Source of the DNA: VRUE01 sp963824705
Lineage (GTDB): Bacteria; Actinomycetota; Thermoleophilia; Solirubrobacterales; 70-9
Direction of reading: 5' to 3'
NCBI GenBank assembly: GCA_963824705.1
Contig: CAWGQE010000003.1
Location: 1,922,001-1,986,000, forward strand
DNA: 64,000 nt
The first letter of the stretch is position 1. Each line of letters starts with the position of its first letter. The translations under genes and the position numbers were made by a program. Below the pieces are notes generated by a model that saw only the letters and a list, made by a program, of their open reading frames with translations, made no database searches and was not told the origin of the DNA. Positions 41,406-51,368 of the stretch are shown here, in pieces.

Positions 41406-42802
41406 CTACGGGATCGCGGCCGGCAGCGCCCGCAGCCGCGCGAAGGCCGCCACCAGAGCCTCGGCCCACGGCCAGCTGCGCGGCAGTCGCAGCGCCACCC
41501 GCCGATCCGAGTGCACCAGGCGCCCGGCGACGTGCAACAGGCGCTGGCGCACCCGCTTGGGCTCGGCAAGGGCAAGCTCTCCATCCAGGCAGAGCCGGGC
41601 CGCCCACCGCAGCAGGGCCTGGGCCGCAAGGGAGACCTCCAGCCAGGCCTGGTTGTGCTCGAAGGCGGCGAAGGGCATCTTGCGCATTCCGGTCTCCTTG
41701 GCGACGCGGATCGCGTCCTCGACCTTGGCTCGGCGGCGGTGGCGCAGCTCCAGGACGGCGATGTCCGCATCGGCCTGGTCGGTGATGAAGGCGGTGTGGC
41801 GATAGCCGGTCTCGCAGTCGAGGACCGAGAGCTGGGCGCCGGGATGGGGTCGCTCGCGGCGGACGATCAGCCGTGTTCCCTCGGGCCAGCTGGAGAGGTC
41901 GACGTGGTCGGTGAGCTCCGTGACCTGGGCGCCCTCGCGCTCGGCCCCATCGCCGTCGATCGCGCTCCGCCATGCCGATTCGGGCAGCTCGACGATCGCT
42001 CTCGCGCACCCGCTCGTCGACCTCGTAGCCGACCGAGAAGCGGATGCCGGCGTCGCGGCAGTCCGGCGGTGAAGGCGTGGGTGCGCCCGCCGATGTCGGC
42101 GCGGGCCAGGATCTCGCGGTGAAGGTCCTCCGCGGGCAGCTTGCTCGAGCGCCAGTTGCAAGCACCTCGAAGTGATCGGCAGCGGTGTGGGCGGCGGCGT
42201 TGCCGGGGCGCAGGATCGCGGCCAGAGGCTCGCCTGTCTCGGCCAGGTAGCAGAGCAGCGGGTGAAAGCCGAAGCCGCCCTTGTAGTTGCCGGCGGCACC
42301 TTGCTTCTCGGAGTGGGCGGTGAGCAGCGAGGCGTCGATGTCGAGGATCAGCTCCTCGGGTCGAGCTCCGCGCATCCCAGGCCCTGGCCAGCGCCACGGC
42401 GCGGGCGGCGCGGATCGCTTCCAGGAGATCCGCGCCGATCGACTTCAGCACCCGGTGGGCCGTCGTCTCTGAGGCCACCGGCCCGAACAGCGCCTCCTGG
42501 CCGCGCAGCACGCCAAGGTCAGTGACGTGATCGCCGCCGTCGGCGATCGCAACCGCGAGGTCGCGCAGGACGACGCCGGGGTCGTGGGCGGAGCGGCGCT
42601 CGCGGGTCGGCGCCATCGCCGCAGAGAGCTCTTTGGTGAGCCCGAGCCGGTCGGCCAACTCCACCAACAGGAAGGCCCCCGCGTGGGAGACGAGCCCCTC
42701 GCCGTCCGCCCTGACTTCTACGGTTTGGCGCGTCGTTTGTGTCTTCACCTTCCGGGTGTCCTCCTGGGTCGTTGCGAATACGTCGGCAAACCGCATTCTC
42801 AA
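41406..42802 (-). pseudogene. IS1380-family transposase, frameshifted
   Basis: Homology runs through three frames. The N terminus (LVELADRLGLTKELSAAM) is in one frame; the hallmark LDIDASLLTAHSEKQGAAGN and GGFGFHPLLCYLAET is in a second from about 42373; LPAEDLHREILARADIGG falls back to the first; the C-terminal half (LSVLDCETGYRHTAFITDQ, RVAKETGMRKMPFAAFEHNQ) is in the third. At least four shifts mean it is dead unless the sequence has errors. The first catalytic Asp of the DDE set is in LDIDAS. Confidence 0.8.
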
Positions 42803-42877
42803 GACCCAAGAGGACGCTCCCGGATGGCTCCTCAGCTGCTTATCGGTGGATCAGGGCTATATGGCCAACGACTGGTG

Positions 42878-43564
42878 CTACGAACCGCTGATTTCGACTG
42901 TGTCCGCGGCGCCGCCGCTGGTCTTGCCTCCGACCGTCACGCCGGGGACTGTCTGTTTCGCCGTCGTGGTCGAGGTCCCTGATGGGCAGAGGATCGAGTT
43001 GCGTTCCTGGGTGGCGTGGATGCCGACCACTTCGCCCTCGAGTACGAGGTTGGGGTGGACGTCTGTGACGTCAAGTCCCTCCAGGCCTACCTGCGGTGGG
43101 ATTTTCAGTGTGCAGAGGGCTTTTTTTTCGTTGTGGAGCGCCAGGCTGCCGTAGATGTGAATTTCGATTTCTTTGCCCGCCGGACAGACGATGTCGGTTG
43201 TCACGTGGTAGTGACCCGGCGTGAACACTATTGCGTTGTAGATCTCGAAGTCGCAGCCGTTCAGTGTCACTGTCGCCCTCAGGTTACCGGTGGCCGTGCA
43301 AAGCGGCCCGTATTGGGGTTCGACTGTGAGTCGTTCCGCCGGGGTCGCCGTCAGTGGGGTGTGGTATTTGCTGGTTTCGCATTCGACCGAGGCTCCGAAG
43401 GCGTCGAACTTTTCGCCTGAACCGATGCCGGTGCTGCCTTCGAGTGTCACCGGCGAGGTGGCCGATGTCAGCTTGCCTGCCGCCTGCGCTCCTGATGCCG
43501 CAACTGCGCTCATCGCGAGCACGGCTACCAGGGCGAGGCCCATGATCTTGAGCTTGCCAATCAT
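42878..43564 (-). CDS. Secreted Cys-rich protein, repeat copy A
   Basis: This 228-residue protein has a signal peptide (MIGKLKIMGLALVAVLAMS, cleaved after AQA) and a domain with conserved Cys in ASVECETSKYHT, GPLCTATGNL, LNGCDFEIYNAI, TDIVCPAGKE, KALCTLKIPPQ and SILCPSGT. Protein and DNA are identical to copy B at 50685 except for one extra C-terminal Ser where the repeat ends. A distant relative is at 54224. RBS AAAGGAA precedes the ATG. The IS element lies directly downstream and seems to have removed the terminator seen after copy B. Confidence 0.85.
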   Translation of the reverse strand: MIGKLKIMGLALVAVLAMSAVAASGAQAAGKLTSATSPVTLEGSTGIGSGEKFDAFGASVECETSKYHTPLTATPAERLTVEPQYGPLCTATGNLRATVTLNGCDFEIYNAIVFTPGHYHVTTDIVCPAGKEIEIHIYGSLALHNEKKALCTLKIPPQVGLEGLDVTDVHPNLVLEGEVVGIHATQERNSILCPSGTSTTTAKQTVPGVTVGGKTSGGAADTVEISGS

Positions 43565-43649
43565 TTGATTCCTTTCCCTATCTGTTTCCCGGCGCCCGCC
43601 TTCCGGACGGGCGCCCGTCTCGATTTGCCGAGACGCCCAGACTCTTAGC
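42885..43649. repeat. 765-bp perfect direct repeat, copy A
   Basis: Identical by eye to 50689-51453, offset 7804 bp, covering the secreted-protein gene and its 5' leader. Past 43649 the two regions remain recognisably related but diverged (shared GCAATTTCGC and CGTCTGGCAGATCGG stretches), so the block of identity sits inside older homology. Confidence 0.93.
43591..43635 (-). promoter_or_regulatory. Twin hairpins in the leader of copy A
   Basis: Two adjoining stem-loops lie between the start of the leader and the RBS: GGCGCCCG/CGGGCGCC (43591-43598 with 43608-43615) and CGTCTCG/CGAGACG (43616-43622 with 43629-43635). They may stabilise the mRNA or be a control element. The 324 nt between 43565 and 43888 hold only this leader and the presumed promoter. 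Confidence 0.6.
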
Positions 43650-43888
43650 CAACGCCGTTCTTCACTCAAGGTAAACGCACTATTTTGTCTTACTGTCTGT
43701 AGCAAGATCGACCTCACGGACGAAAAAGGTCCTGCAAATCGACGTCTGGCAGATCGGCGCGCACGCAATTTCGCAGGCGCGGTCATTGGCGCGCTGGGGG
43801 CTCTGGGCCGAAATGGACTACAGGCCAGCGGCTTGTCGCCGAGCTGGGCCGAGCCGAGGCCGGAGAAGCAAGGAGATCCGCAGTGAGG

Positions 43889-46732
43889 TCAGTGACGCCC
43901 GGGGCGCTTGCGCCCTTTGCCACCGCACCTAACCTGCAGCGGCGGCTTGGCCAGACTCGAGCGACCGTTTTGGCCCAGCAGGTCGACATGGGCACGGTTT
44001 TCGCGCAGGCAGAGATTGGTGCTGTTGACGAAGAGGCCCTTCTGGCCGCCCTGCATGTCGACGACCGCCCTCGAGACCGGCGCGTCGGGGAGGCCAGCGG
44101 CGATCGCCCGCAGGCCCCCGTGCACCGAGTCGATGCGGGTGTCGACTTCGATGTGGATCGGCAGGCTGGGCGGCCCCTGCAGGGCGAGCACCACGTCGGG
44201 CAGATTGTGGCTGGAGGAGCGTAGGTAGATCGGGCCCGTCAGCGGTTCTGAGAGCAGCGGCGTCGAGACCTTGGCGTGGCCGTATACCGAGCCCTTGGGG
44301 CACTCCGCACCGTGGCCAGCGCCGGCTGCGAACTGCACACGGGTGCAGATCGTACGGATGTGGCCCTGTTCGATGAACTCTGAATGAGGCAGGCGCAGCG
44401 CCAAGTGGGCGAGATTCGCATCGCCGTGACGCGGGCGGAAGACCAAGTGGAGCCCCGGGAACTCGGCCCGCTTGGTTCCCCCTTTCAAGCGCAGCGACAG
44501 TTGTGGCTTGAAGCCGAGCCGGGCACAACCCGCCGCCTGGTAGCGGGCGGCAAGGGCGACCGGGGATTCGGGTAGCGGTTCGAGTGCCGTACCCCCGCCC
44601 CACAGGGTCGCCCGCGCCCGCTCCCCTTCGCAGCTGGTGGCATTGAGGGTGAATTCGGGCCGATCGGCGTAGACGCGCAAGTCCCTGACGTTAAGCGGGA
44701 TGCCCTTGAGGATGTGAGGGATCGGGTCTGAGGCAGAGCCGTCTGCTTCCGCTTCCCCCGTCCTCGGATTGAGGGTGAGCGCCACCCGTACGACCACCGT
44801 CCCGGCGTCGAAGGGTCCGGCGACGGCGGGGGTGACCGAAACGACCGAGAGCGGATCGCCATGGAAAGGCCCGGCCAAATAGAGGAATCCGGGCACGTAG
44901 GTGAGCTGGGAGCCTACCCCAGCGCCCCCCACCGTGCGGCCGATCCGCGAGGCGGCCGGACAGGAGGGGTCGGCGAGCTCTTCGGCGCCACCGTGCACAC
45001 CCTGTCGCGACTTCGCCCGGGCGATACCCGCCTCGGGGCAGTAGGGGATACCGGCGACCTTGCCGACAACGCCCGGGGGCAGGACAGCACTGAATTTGGT
45101 CATGTCCTGTTCGCCGTCCGCCCGGGTCAGGCGCATGTAGAAGGGGGAGTAGCGGCCGGCAGCGTTACTGACCGTGCCGGCCTGGAAACCGGGGTGGAAG
45201 GGTGCGGCGCCGGCGGGGCAGGGGGCGCCGTTCGGCCCGCTGATGATCTGGAAGCTCGAGGTCGAGCTGACCGGCGGATTGCCCGACCAGGGATAGAGTT
45301 GGGCCTCGGTCTGGAAGGCGCCGCACCCGGGTGGGCTGATCAACGGGCTGCGGGCGCCTTCGCGGAAGTGCAGGCGGAAGTGGGAGAAGGGCAACTGGGG
45401 CATGTCTTCGGCGGTCGAGATCAGCTGCCCGGTCCGCGGGTCGGGCTCGACCTTGATCGGCTGGACGATGAAGATCCCAAGCCCCGGATCCTTGATCACG
45501 ACGTAGAGGGCGATCAGCGAGCCGACCTTGTTCTGATAGGGCGTCGCAACGAACAGCGAGCCCTTCAGGATCGTTTCTTTCAGCAGCGGCGTTTCGATTT
45601 CGATCGTGCCGATCTTCGAGGCCTGCGGGCAACCCGCGCCGGGCACCGAGAAGGCGCTTTCGCGTTCGAGCTGAGCTTCAGAGCAGGCCAGCAGGCCTTC
45701 GGCCTGAGAGGGGTTGACGCTCATCCCCCGAGGCAGGGTGACCACGGTCTTCTCGATGTCGGAGTCCGAGTGCCCGCCAGAAGAGGTGAGCCCTTCGTCT
45801 TCGACGTCCAGGGAGAAGTCCAGGCCGCTGGGGCTCTGGGCCGCCAGCGTGGTCGGCTTGGCGGCAATCGTCGGCGCGAAGCCAAGCTTCTCACAGCCCC
45901 CAAGCGCTGCCGCGGAGGCGGACACGGGGCCGACCCAGGCGCCGGGGTGCTGCCAAGAGTCCGCTTCGAAGAGCATGCTCAACTGACCGTTGCAGCTGGT
46001 CGGTAGGGTGAGGAAGGGGACTTCGGGCAGACCGACTTCGCATTTTTTGCCCGTGGAGAGAGGGGCGCAGTGGCCGCGATCTTCGTCGTGTGCGGGGTTG
46101 GCGGGAACCCCCCAGAGGGTCAGCCGCGAGCCGTAGAAGAGCGCCCCTTGGGAGATGTTGGTGACGTGACCCTGCAGGTTGTATGGGGGGGCGGGGTTGA
46201 CGCCGTTTTCGATCGTCACGTTGAGTCCGGTGATATAGGTGAAGCCGATCTTGGAGGCCACCCCCGGAGGCGGGACGAGGTTGTAGACGGGTACGGCTGG
46301 CAAGTTGGTCGCTTCGTAGGGTTCTTCGCCGGGGTGGATCGCGGTGGTGCCGGCGGCGATTTCGACCGACCCCACCGCAGTCGAGTCGGGGCAGGCGTTC
46401 TCCAGTGATTCGGCGTCGAGGAACTCGGCATCGGTGCAGCGCGGCACCGGGGTCGGGGTGCCCGCCAGACCGGTCGGCAGGTTGACCTCGAGGTCTTTGA
46501 ATTCTTCGTCGGGGACCTCGAATTTTTCACCGGCGAACGTCAAGACCATGGTCTTGACGTCGAAGTTGGTGTGAAAGGCGAAGGGATGGGAGCCGGCCTC
46601 GGTGGCGGGCGAGCCGTCGGCTTCGCGGAAGCCGACTTCGCTGAGTTTGAAGCCGAGCGAGGCGGCGGCGGGACTGGCGCCGAGCAGGATCGCGGCGAAG
46701 CAGGCCGCGATGGTCAAGGCGAGGCGTCTCAT
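43889..46732 (-). CDS. Large secreted protein with three diverged repeat domains
   Basis: This 947-residue protein has a signal peptide (LTIAACFAAILLGASPAAA) and no later membrane helix; the C terminus is basic (GRKRPGRH). At least three diverged units share a pattern: an AxGSV/xIGTI strand, a LPxxVYNL or GSLFVATPYQN strand, a linker, and a Cys-containing PTSCNG / PPGCGAF / NSTNLC end (near residues 130-270, 400-520 and 840-930). Between the last two is a long beta-rich stretch. I do not recognise the family; a cell-surface or matrix role is likely. It overlaps the stop of the upstream gene by 4 nt. Confidence 0.8.
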   Translation of the reverse strand: MRRLALTIAACFAAILLGASPAAASLGFKLSEVGFREADGSPATEAGSHPFAFHTNFDVKTMVLTFAGEKFEVPDEEFKDLEVNLPTGLAGTPTPVPRCTDAEFLDAESLENACPDSTAVGSVEIAAGTTAIHPGEEPYEATNLPAVPVYNLVPPPGVASKIGFTYITGLNVTIENGVNPAPPYNLQGHVTNISQGALFYGSRLTLWGVPANPAHDEDRGHCAPLSTGKKCEVGLPEVPFLTLPTSCNGQLSMLFEADSWQHPGAWVGPVSASAAALGGCEKLGFAPTIAAKPTTLAAQSPSGLDFSLDVEDEGLTSSGGHSDSDIEKTVVTLPRGMSVNPSQAEGLLACSEAQLERESAFSVPGAGCPQASKIGTIEIETPLLKETILKGSLFVATPYQNKVGSLIALYVVIKDPGLGIFIVQPIKVEPDPRTGQLISTAEDMPQLPFSHFRLHFREGARSPLISPPGCGAFQTEAQLYPWSGNPPVSSTSSFQIISGPNGAPCPAGAAPFHPGFQAGTVSNAAGRYSPFYMRLTRADGEQDMTKFSAVLPPGVVGKVAGIPYCPEAGIARAKSRQGVHGGAEELADPSCPAASRIGRTVGGAGVGSQLTYVPGFLYLAGPFHGDPLSVVSVTPAVAGPFDAGTVVVRVALTLNPRTGEAEADGSASDPIPHILKGIPLNVRDLRVYADRPEFTLNATSCEGERARATLWGGGTALEPLPESPVALAARYQAAGCARLGFKPQLSLRLKGGTKRAEFPGLHLVFRPRHGDANLAHLALRLPHSEFIEQGHIRTICTRVQFAAGAGHGAECPKGSVYGHAKVSTPLLSEPLTGPIYLRSSSHNLPDVVLALQGPPSLPIHIEVDTRIDSVHGGLRAIAAGLPDAPVSRAVVDMQGGQKGLFVNSTNLCLRENRAHVDLLGQNGRSSLAKPPLQVRCGGKGRKRPGRH

Positions 46733-49700
46733 TTGGCTGCCCTCCCGTTGCTGTGGTGGTCGGCGTGGCGCCTGTGGTGGCGCGCACAATGCGCGTTGCC
46801 CGCTCTATTTGCCAGGCGCTTTGCCTTCGGGCAGCGGCGCGACTTGCGCGCCTTGGCGTTCCCCGGCCCTTCGAAGGCCGCCGAGGCCGGGGTCGGGTCC
46901 TCGGGCCCCCCGCGCGGGGACTGACAGGCTTCGCCTTCGCAGGCGGCGGCCTGGGTCGGCTGGGGGAAGCCGCCGCCTTCGCGGGCGTCATAGACGTCGA
47001 CCAGGCCTGGGTCTTGGGGCAACAGGCTCGAAGCGGTGGTGAAGAAGACGTCGCGCCCGTCGGCGGAGGCGTCGACGAAGGCCGAGTCGGAGGGGCTCTG
47101 GCCCGAGGAGATCAGGCTGAGGCAGCCGGCGGAGGCAGAGACGTAGAGTTCGGCGCCGAGCGCTTCGCAGCCCGCCTGGCTACTCCCGCCCCGCTCCCAC
47201 TCGTAGACGTCCTGGGTGCCGTTGGTGTCGCGCAGCACCAGCGGCTCGAAGCTCTCGAAAAAGAGGCGGTTCCCGTCGTCCGAGAGCACCCGTGAGGCGT
47301 GCAGGTTGTACTCCCAACCGGGGATCTGGGCAGCGATCGGGCCGTTGACGATCCCCTCCTGTTGGATTATCCGCCCCGCCGGCCGCGCCCCGGCCGGGTT
47401 GCAGGAGACGCAGGTAAGCCTGGCGTCGGCGGCATCGTAGAGGTAGACCTCCGAGTCGGCTTCCCCCGATGCCTGGTCGGTGTTGTCAAAGCCGGTCAGG
47501 CTCGCCCGCGACATGAAGGCCACATGCATCCCGTCGGCGCTGACCCGCGAGACCCGCAGGTAGGGTTCCTCGCTTGCCGCCCCTTCTTCCCCACCCCCTC
47601 GGTCGGCGCCGCTGAGCGTGCCGAGGAAGGCGAAGGAGGCGGCTTTGCCTTCCTCCGGTGCCCGGTAGAGGAAGAGGTTGAGCGCTCCCGGCACTGCGCT
47701 TTTCCCCTCGCTGTTGGGCGTCGCCGTAAGCGCTTCCCTGGAGACGAGGTATACGCGCGAGGCGTCCTCGCTCATCCCGACCACTCCCCCGACCTCTCTC
47801 GCGAACCGGTGCCTGTGGACGCTGAGCCCTCCACCCGTTTCTTCCACTTCGGCTTCCCACAGGTCGGCTTCGCCTTCGTTGTCCTTGAGCGAGCCTTCCG
47901 AGTAGATCGCCCGGGTGCCGTCCGCCGCCGCCCCCCAGAAGAAGGACTGCCCGGTCGAGAGCGCGACCGTGCAGGCCCGGTCCGCTTCGCAACCCGCCGA
48001 GGCGCTCTTCGCCGCCGTCGGGTTGGCGCGCAGGTAGATTTTTCCTTCGCCGCTTTTCGCTGCCGACCAGAAGACCCGCCGCCCGTCGATGGAGACCGCA
48101 TTGAAGACGCTGTCGCCGCGCACGCTCTTTCCGCTGGTCCCGCTTCCCAGCACGCATTCACCCGGGTAGGTCGATCCGTTCGGTAAGACGCAGATCGCCA
48201 CCAGCCCGGTCGCTCCGCGCGTGTGCGCATAGAGCGACGCTTCGGTCGTTGCCTTCCCTTCTTCCACTTCTTCCAGCGAGGCCGTCAGTGCTCCCGGCGA
48301 GGCGAAGACTGCCAGCGACCCGTCCGCCGAGATCCCCTTCACCGTCGGCGGGAAAGACTGAAACGCCTGGCCACTACCGAATTCGCTCGGATCGACTTTC
48401 GGTTCAGCTGTGCTCAGCGCTTCGAAGCCCCCCGTCCCCGCGCCGCAGTTCTGCCGCCGGTAGAGGTTCGGGTATTCGGCGATCGCCCCGGGCGCCAACA
48501 GTGGTTTGCCGCCCTGGATCGTCCAGCCGCTACAGAGGTCTTCGGTGAAGGCTTTGTAGTGGGCGTCGCGGCTTTCCAGTGGTTCGATGCCTTCCTGCGG
48601 TGGGGTGATCGCCTCGGTGGACCAGCCCCCGGCCCCGCGTGCAGACAGGTACTGAGAGGTGTACGGAGCAGAGGTGGGGGCACCGAAGGCGCGCTGTGAG
48701 GAATAGGTGACCAGGCCGCCGTCGACGGCGGCCTGGTCAAGACGCGCGGGCCTCACCACTTCATCGCTACCCAGCACCGCAATGCTGCCGCCGTCCTTGT
48801 CCACCGGGCTGACCAACTCAAATGCCCGGCAGTCGGGCAGGAACGCCGAGGGGCCGCCGCGGAAGGCCTGGTTGGGGCAATCGGTCTTGGGGCTCGGCGG
48901 CGGCGGGTAGGTCGTGAAGCTCGCTTCTTCGCCCACGACCGGGCCGCTGTCCTCCCCTGCGCCGAAGTGGTTTTCGGCGACGAAACGGAAGTGGTAAGTG
49001 GTCTGGGGCAAAAGCCCGTCGAGCGGGATGCGCTCGCTGGGGATCGGCGCGTTCTGCGCCCCGCCGCCGAGCGGGCCCGACGGCAGCGCCGTGCTCGTGC
49101 AGCCGCCTTCGTCGCAGCGCCCCGTGCCGTACTCGACGTGGTAGGCGGCCCCTTCCCAGAAGTGGGAGTTGATCTGCGCCTGCACGGTCGCGTCAACCGA
49201 GCCCACCGCGGTCGCGAAGGTGGCGCCGACGTCTGGCGCCAGGCGCGGCGGTTCGCAGACCGTCGGATCGGGTGGGGGGCCGTAGGCGCGCACGAAGCTG
49301 TCGGCTTCGGTCGCGTTGCCGACGTACAGGTCGGCGCTTTCGAGCCCACAGGCTTCGCTCGTCGCGATCCCCGTCGTCTGATCGAAGCCGTCGTGGAAGG
49401 GGAAGCTCGAGTCGCTGGTTCCCGCGCAGTTGGGGCCGAACCTGCGGAATTCGATTTCCGTCACGACGCTCTTCCGCCCACTGGCGATATAGAAGTTTCC
49501 CGCCGCATCGGCGGCAATCGCCCGCGGTTCTACCGGCGCCGATTCGGCCCGGCAGAGCTCTTCGCCTTCATCGTTCAACTTCAGCACCCCCGCCTCGGTG
49601 TGTTCGCCTTCAGTGAAGGAGAGGTAGAGGTTTCCGGCAGCGTCGGCGGCGAGCGCCCGCACGTTCTTGTCTTCGGCGAGCTTTTCCGCGAAAAGGCCTT

Positions 49701-50493
49701 CGGGGTCGGGCAGGTCGCCGAGATATTCGCCGCCGGTGTCGAACTCCTGCACCCTGCCGACGTCGCCGACGTAGACGGTTTCCCCGCCCGAGCCGGGGGC
49801 GATGGCGATGAAGCTGCCCACTTCCGCACCGGGAGCCGGTTCGGCGAACTGGCCGCTCCCCGTGCCCGTGCTGCCAGCCTGGCAGACGTCGCCCGGGTCG
49901 ACCGGACAGAGGTTCTCTTCGGCTTCGCTCGCCCCCCCCGCTTCGACCTTCGTCCTGTTCACTTCGCCGCCGGACATCGAGACGAATTCCGCTTCGTCCC
50001 CTCCGACCCCGGCCGTGGGGTCGAACTTCTCGACCCGGTGGTTGCGTTGATCGACCACGTAGACGTCGCCACTCTCATCGACCGCGACGCCCTCTGCTTC
50101 GGTATTGAGCTGACCGGCTCCTCCTCCGGCGTCGCCCGCCCGGCAGAGCCCCGGTTCGGGTTCGAGCTCGGGTTCGGTCGGGCCGCAGCTCTGCAGCTCA
50201 GGCGAGCCGTCGTTCACACCCCAGCCCCAGGCCTTGACGAAAGCTCCCCAGATGCTGAACTCGTCGATCCGGTTATTGAGACTGTCCGCAAGGTAGAGGT
50301 CACCGCTCGTCGGGTCGGCGGCGATGCCGCGAGGTATCGAACACTGCCCTGCCCCCGAGCCGCTCGGGCAACCCGTCCACAGGGTCGGCGGACCCTGTGC
50401 CTCTGCGCCGGAAGCGCCTGCCGACAACGCCAAGCCTACGAGCGCAAACAGCGCCACCGCGATCGGTCTCGCCACGCCCCTCCTAGCTCGCAT
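46729..50493 (-). CDS. Giant secreted NHL/FnIII/TolB-like beta-propeller protein
   Basis: This 1254-residue protein has a signal peptide (VALFALVGLALSAGASGAEA). Residues about 50-410 carry NHL-like blades (RGIAADPTSGDLYLADSLNN, GVAVDESGDVYVVDQRNHR, ALAADAAGNLYLSF). A fibronectin-III-like segment follows near 430-530 (AYHVEYGTG, TTYHFRFVAENHFG). Residues about 640-1220 hold WD40-like TolB repeats (ISADGSLAVFASPGALT, SADGMHVAFMSRASLTG, SADGRDVFFTTASSL). The tail is His/Arg-rich. No catalytic motif is seen. With the overlapping downstream gene it forms a two-gene operon, probably a secreted pair. Confidence 0.85.
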   Translation of the reverse strand: MRARRGVARPIAVALFALVGLALSAGASGAEAQGPPTLWTGCPSGSGAGQCSIPRGIAADPTSGDLYLADSLNNRIDEFSIWGAFVKAWGWGVNDGSPELQSCGPTEPELEPEPGLCRAGDAGGGAGQLNTEAEGVAVDESGDVYVVDQRNHRVEKFDPTAGVGGDEAEFVSMSGGEVNRTKVEAGGASEAEENLCPVDPGDVCQAGSTGTGSGQFAEPAPGAEVGSFIAIAPGSGGETVYVGDVGRVQEFDTGGEYLGDLPDPEGLFAEKLAEDKNVRALAADAAGNLYLSFTEGEHTEAGVLKLNDEGEELCRAESAPVEPRAIAADAAGNFYIASGRKSVVTEIEFRRFGPNCAGTSDSSFPFHDGFDQTTGIATSEACGLESADLYVGNATEADSFVRAYGPPPDPTVCEPPRLAPDVGATFATAVGSVDATVQAQINSHFWEGAAYHVEYGTGRCDEGGCTSTALPSGPLGGGAQNAPIPSERIPLDGLLPQTTYHFRFVAENHFGAGEDSGPVVGEEASFTTYPPPPSPKTDCPNQAFRGGPSAFLPDCRAFELVSPVDKDGGSIAVLGSDEVVRPARLDQAAVDGGLVTYSSQRAFGAPTSAPYTSQYLSARGAGGWSTEAITPPQEGIEPLESRDAHYKAFTEDLCSGWTIQGGKPLLAPGAIAEYPNLYRRQNCGAGTGGFEALSTAEPKVDPSEFGSGQAFQSFPPTVKGISADGSLAVFASPGALTASLEEVEEGKATTEASLYAHTRGATGLVAICVLPNGSTYPGECVLGSGTSGKSVRGDSVFNAVSIDGRRVFWSAAKSGEGKIYLRANPTAAKSASAGCEADRACTVALSTGQSFFWGAAADGTRAIYSEGSLKDNEGEADLWEAEVEETGGGLSVHRHRFAREVGGVVGMSEDASRVYLVSREALTATPNSEGKSAVPGALNLFLYRAPEEGKAASFAFLGTLSGADRGGGEEGAASEEPYLRVSRVSADGMHVAFMSRASLTGFDNTDQASGEADSEVYLYDAADARLTCVSCNPAGARPAGRIIQQEGIVNGPIAAQIPGWEYNLHASRVLSDDGNRLFFESFEPLVLRDTNGTQDVYEWERGGSSQAGCEALGAELYVSASAGCLSLISSGQSPSDSAFVDASADGRDVFFTTASSLLPQDPGLVDVYDAREGGGFPQPTQAAACEGEACQSPRGGPEDPTPASAAFEGPGNAKARKSRRCPKAKRLANRAGNAHCARHHRRHADHHSNGRAAK

Positions 50494-50627
50494 CCACTTC
50501 CTCCTGTCCCTGACGTTTCACCTGAGACTTTGCCTGGCTTCCCACAACCGGGCCTCCCACCGCATCCTCCACCTTGACATTACCAAATTCAGATCGCGCT
50601 CGTACCCAACGAGGGCTAATCAATGAC

Positions 50628-50653
50628 GAGGGGGCCGGATTTCCGGCCCCCTC
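50628..50653 (-). terminator. Terminator after repeat copy B
   Basis: GAGGGGGCCGG pairs perfectly with its complement around ATTT. It lies 32 nt after the stop of copy B on the minus strand. There is no strong T-run. It is absent after copy A, where the IS element sits. Confidence 0.7.
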
Positions 50654-50684
50654 GCTCAGCTATAGAAACGCCGATAGAACAGCT

Positions 50685-51368
50685 CTAGCCGCTGATTTCG
50701 ACTGTGTCCGCGGCGCCGCCGCTGGTCTTGCCTCCGACCGTCACGCCGGGGACTGTCTGTTTCGCCGTCGTGGTCGAGGTCCCTGATGGGCAGAGGATCG
50801 AGTTGCGTTCCTGGGTGGCGTGGATGCCGACCACTTCGCCCTCGAGTACGAGGTTGGGGTGGACGTCTGTGACGTCAAGTCCCTCCAGGCCTACCTGCGG
50901 TGGGATTTTCAGTGTGCAGAGGGCTTTTTTTTCGTTGTGGAGCGCCAGGCTGCCGTAGATGTGAATTTCGATTTCTTTGCCCGCCGGACAGACGATGTCG
51001 GTTGTCACGTGGTAGTGACCCGGCGTGAACACTATTGCGTTGTAGATCTCGAAGTCGCAGCCGTTCAGTGTCACTGTCGCCCTCAGGTTACCGGTGGCCG
51101 TGCAAAGCGGCCCGTATTGGGGTTCGACTGTGAGTCGTTCCGCCGGGGTCGCCGTCAGTGGGGTGTGGTATTTGCTGGTTTCGCATTCGACCGAGGCTCC
51201 GAAGGCGTCGAACTTTTCGCCTGAACCGATGCCGGTGCTGCCTTCGAGTGTCACCGGCGAGGTGGCCGATGTCAGCTTGCCTGCCGCCTGCGCTCCTGAT
51301 GCCGCAACTGCGCTCATCGCGAGCACGGCTACCAGGGCGAGGCCCATGATCTTGAGCTTGCCAATCAT
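50685..51368 (-). CDS. Secreted Cys-rich protein, repeat copy B
   Basis: This 227-residue protein is identical to copy A apart from the last residue (it ends EISG). Signal peptide, six conserved Cys and leader are the same. It keeps its downstream terminator, so it looks like the original arrangement. The 322 nt to the divergent lipoprotein gene hold its leader hairpins, its promoter and the promoter of the lipoprotein gene. Confidence 0.85.
   Translation of the reverse strand: MIGKLKIMGLALVAVLAMSAVAASGAQAAGKLTSATSPVTLEGSTGIGSGEKFDAFGASVECETSKYHTPLTATPAERLTVEPQYGPLCTATGNLRATVTLNGCDFEIYNAIVFTPGHYHVTTDIVCPAGKEIEIHIYGSLALHNEKKALCTLKIPPQVGLEGLDVTDVHPNLVLEGEVVGIHATQERNSILCPSGTSTTTAKQTVPGVTVGGKTSGGAADTVEISG

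Larger units (their letters stand above)
41202..42859 (-). mobile_element. Decayed IS1380-family insertion sequence
   Basis: Probable terminal repeats are TATCCTCGATCCACCG at the left end and the reverse complement of TAGCCCTGATCCACCG at the right (13 of 16 match), giving about 1.66 kb, normal for IS1380. A broken transposase gene fills it. No target duplication is seen. A strong hairpin with arms of 15 bp (41263-41277 and 41282-41296) lies near the left end. The right end is 25 bp from the start of the 765-bp perfect repeat. Confidence 0.7.
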
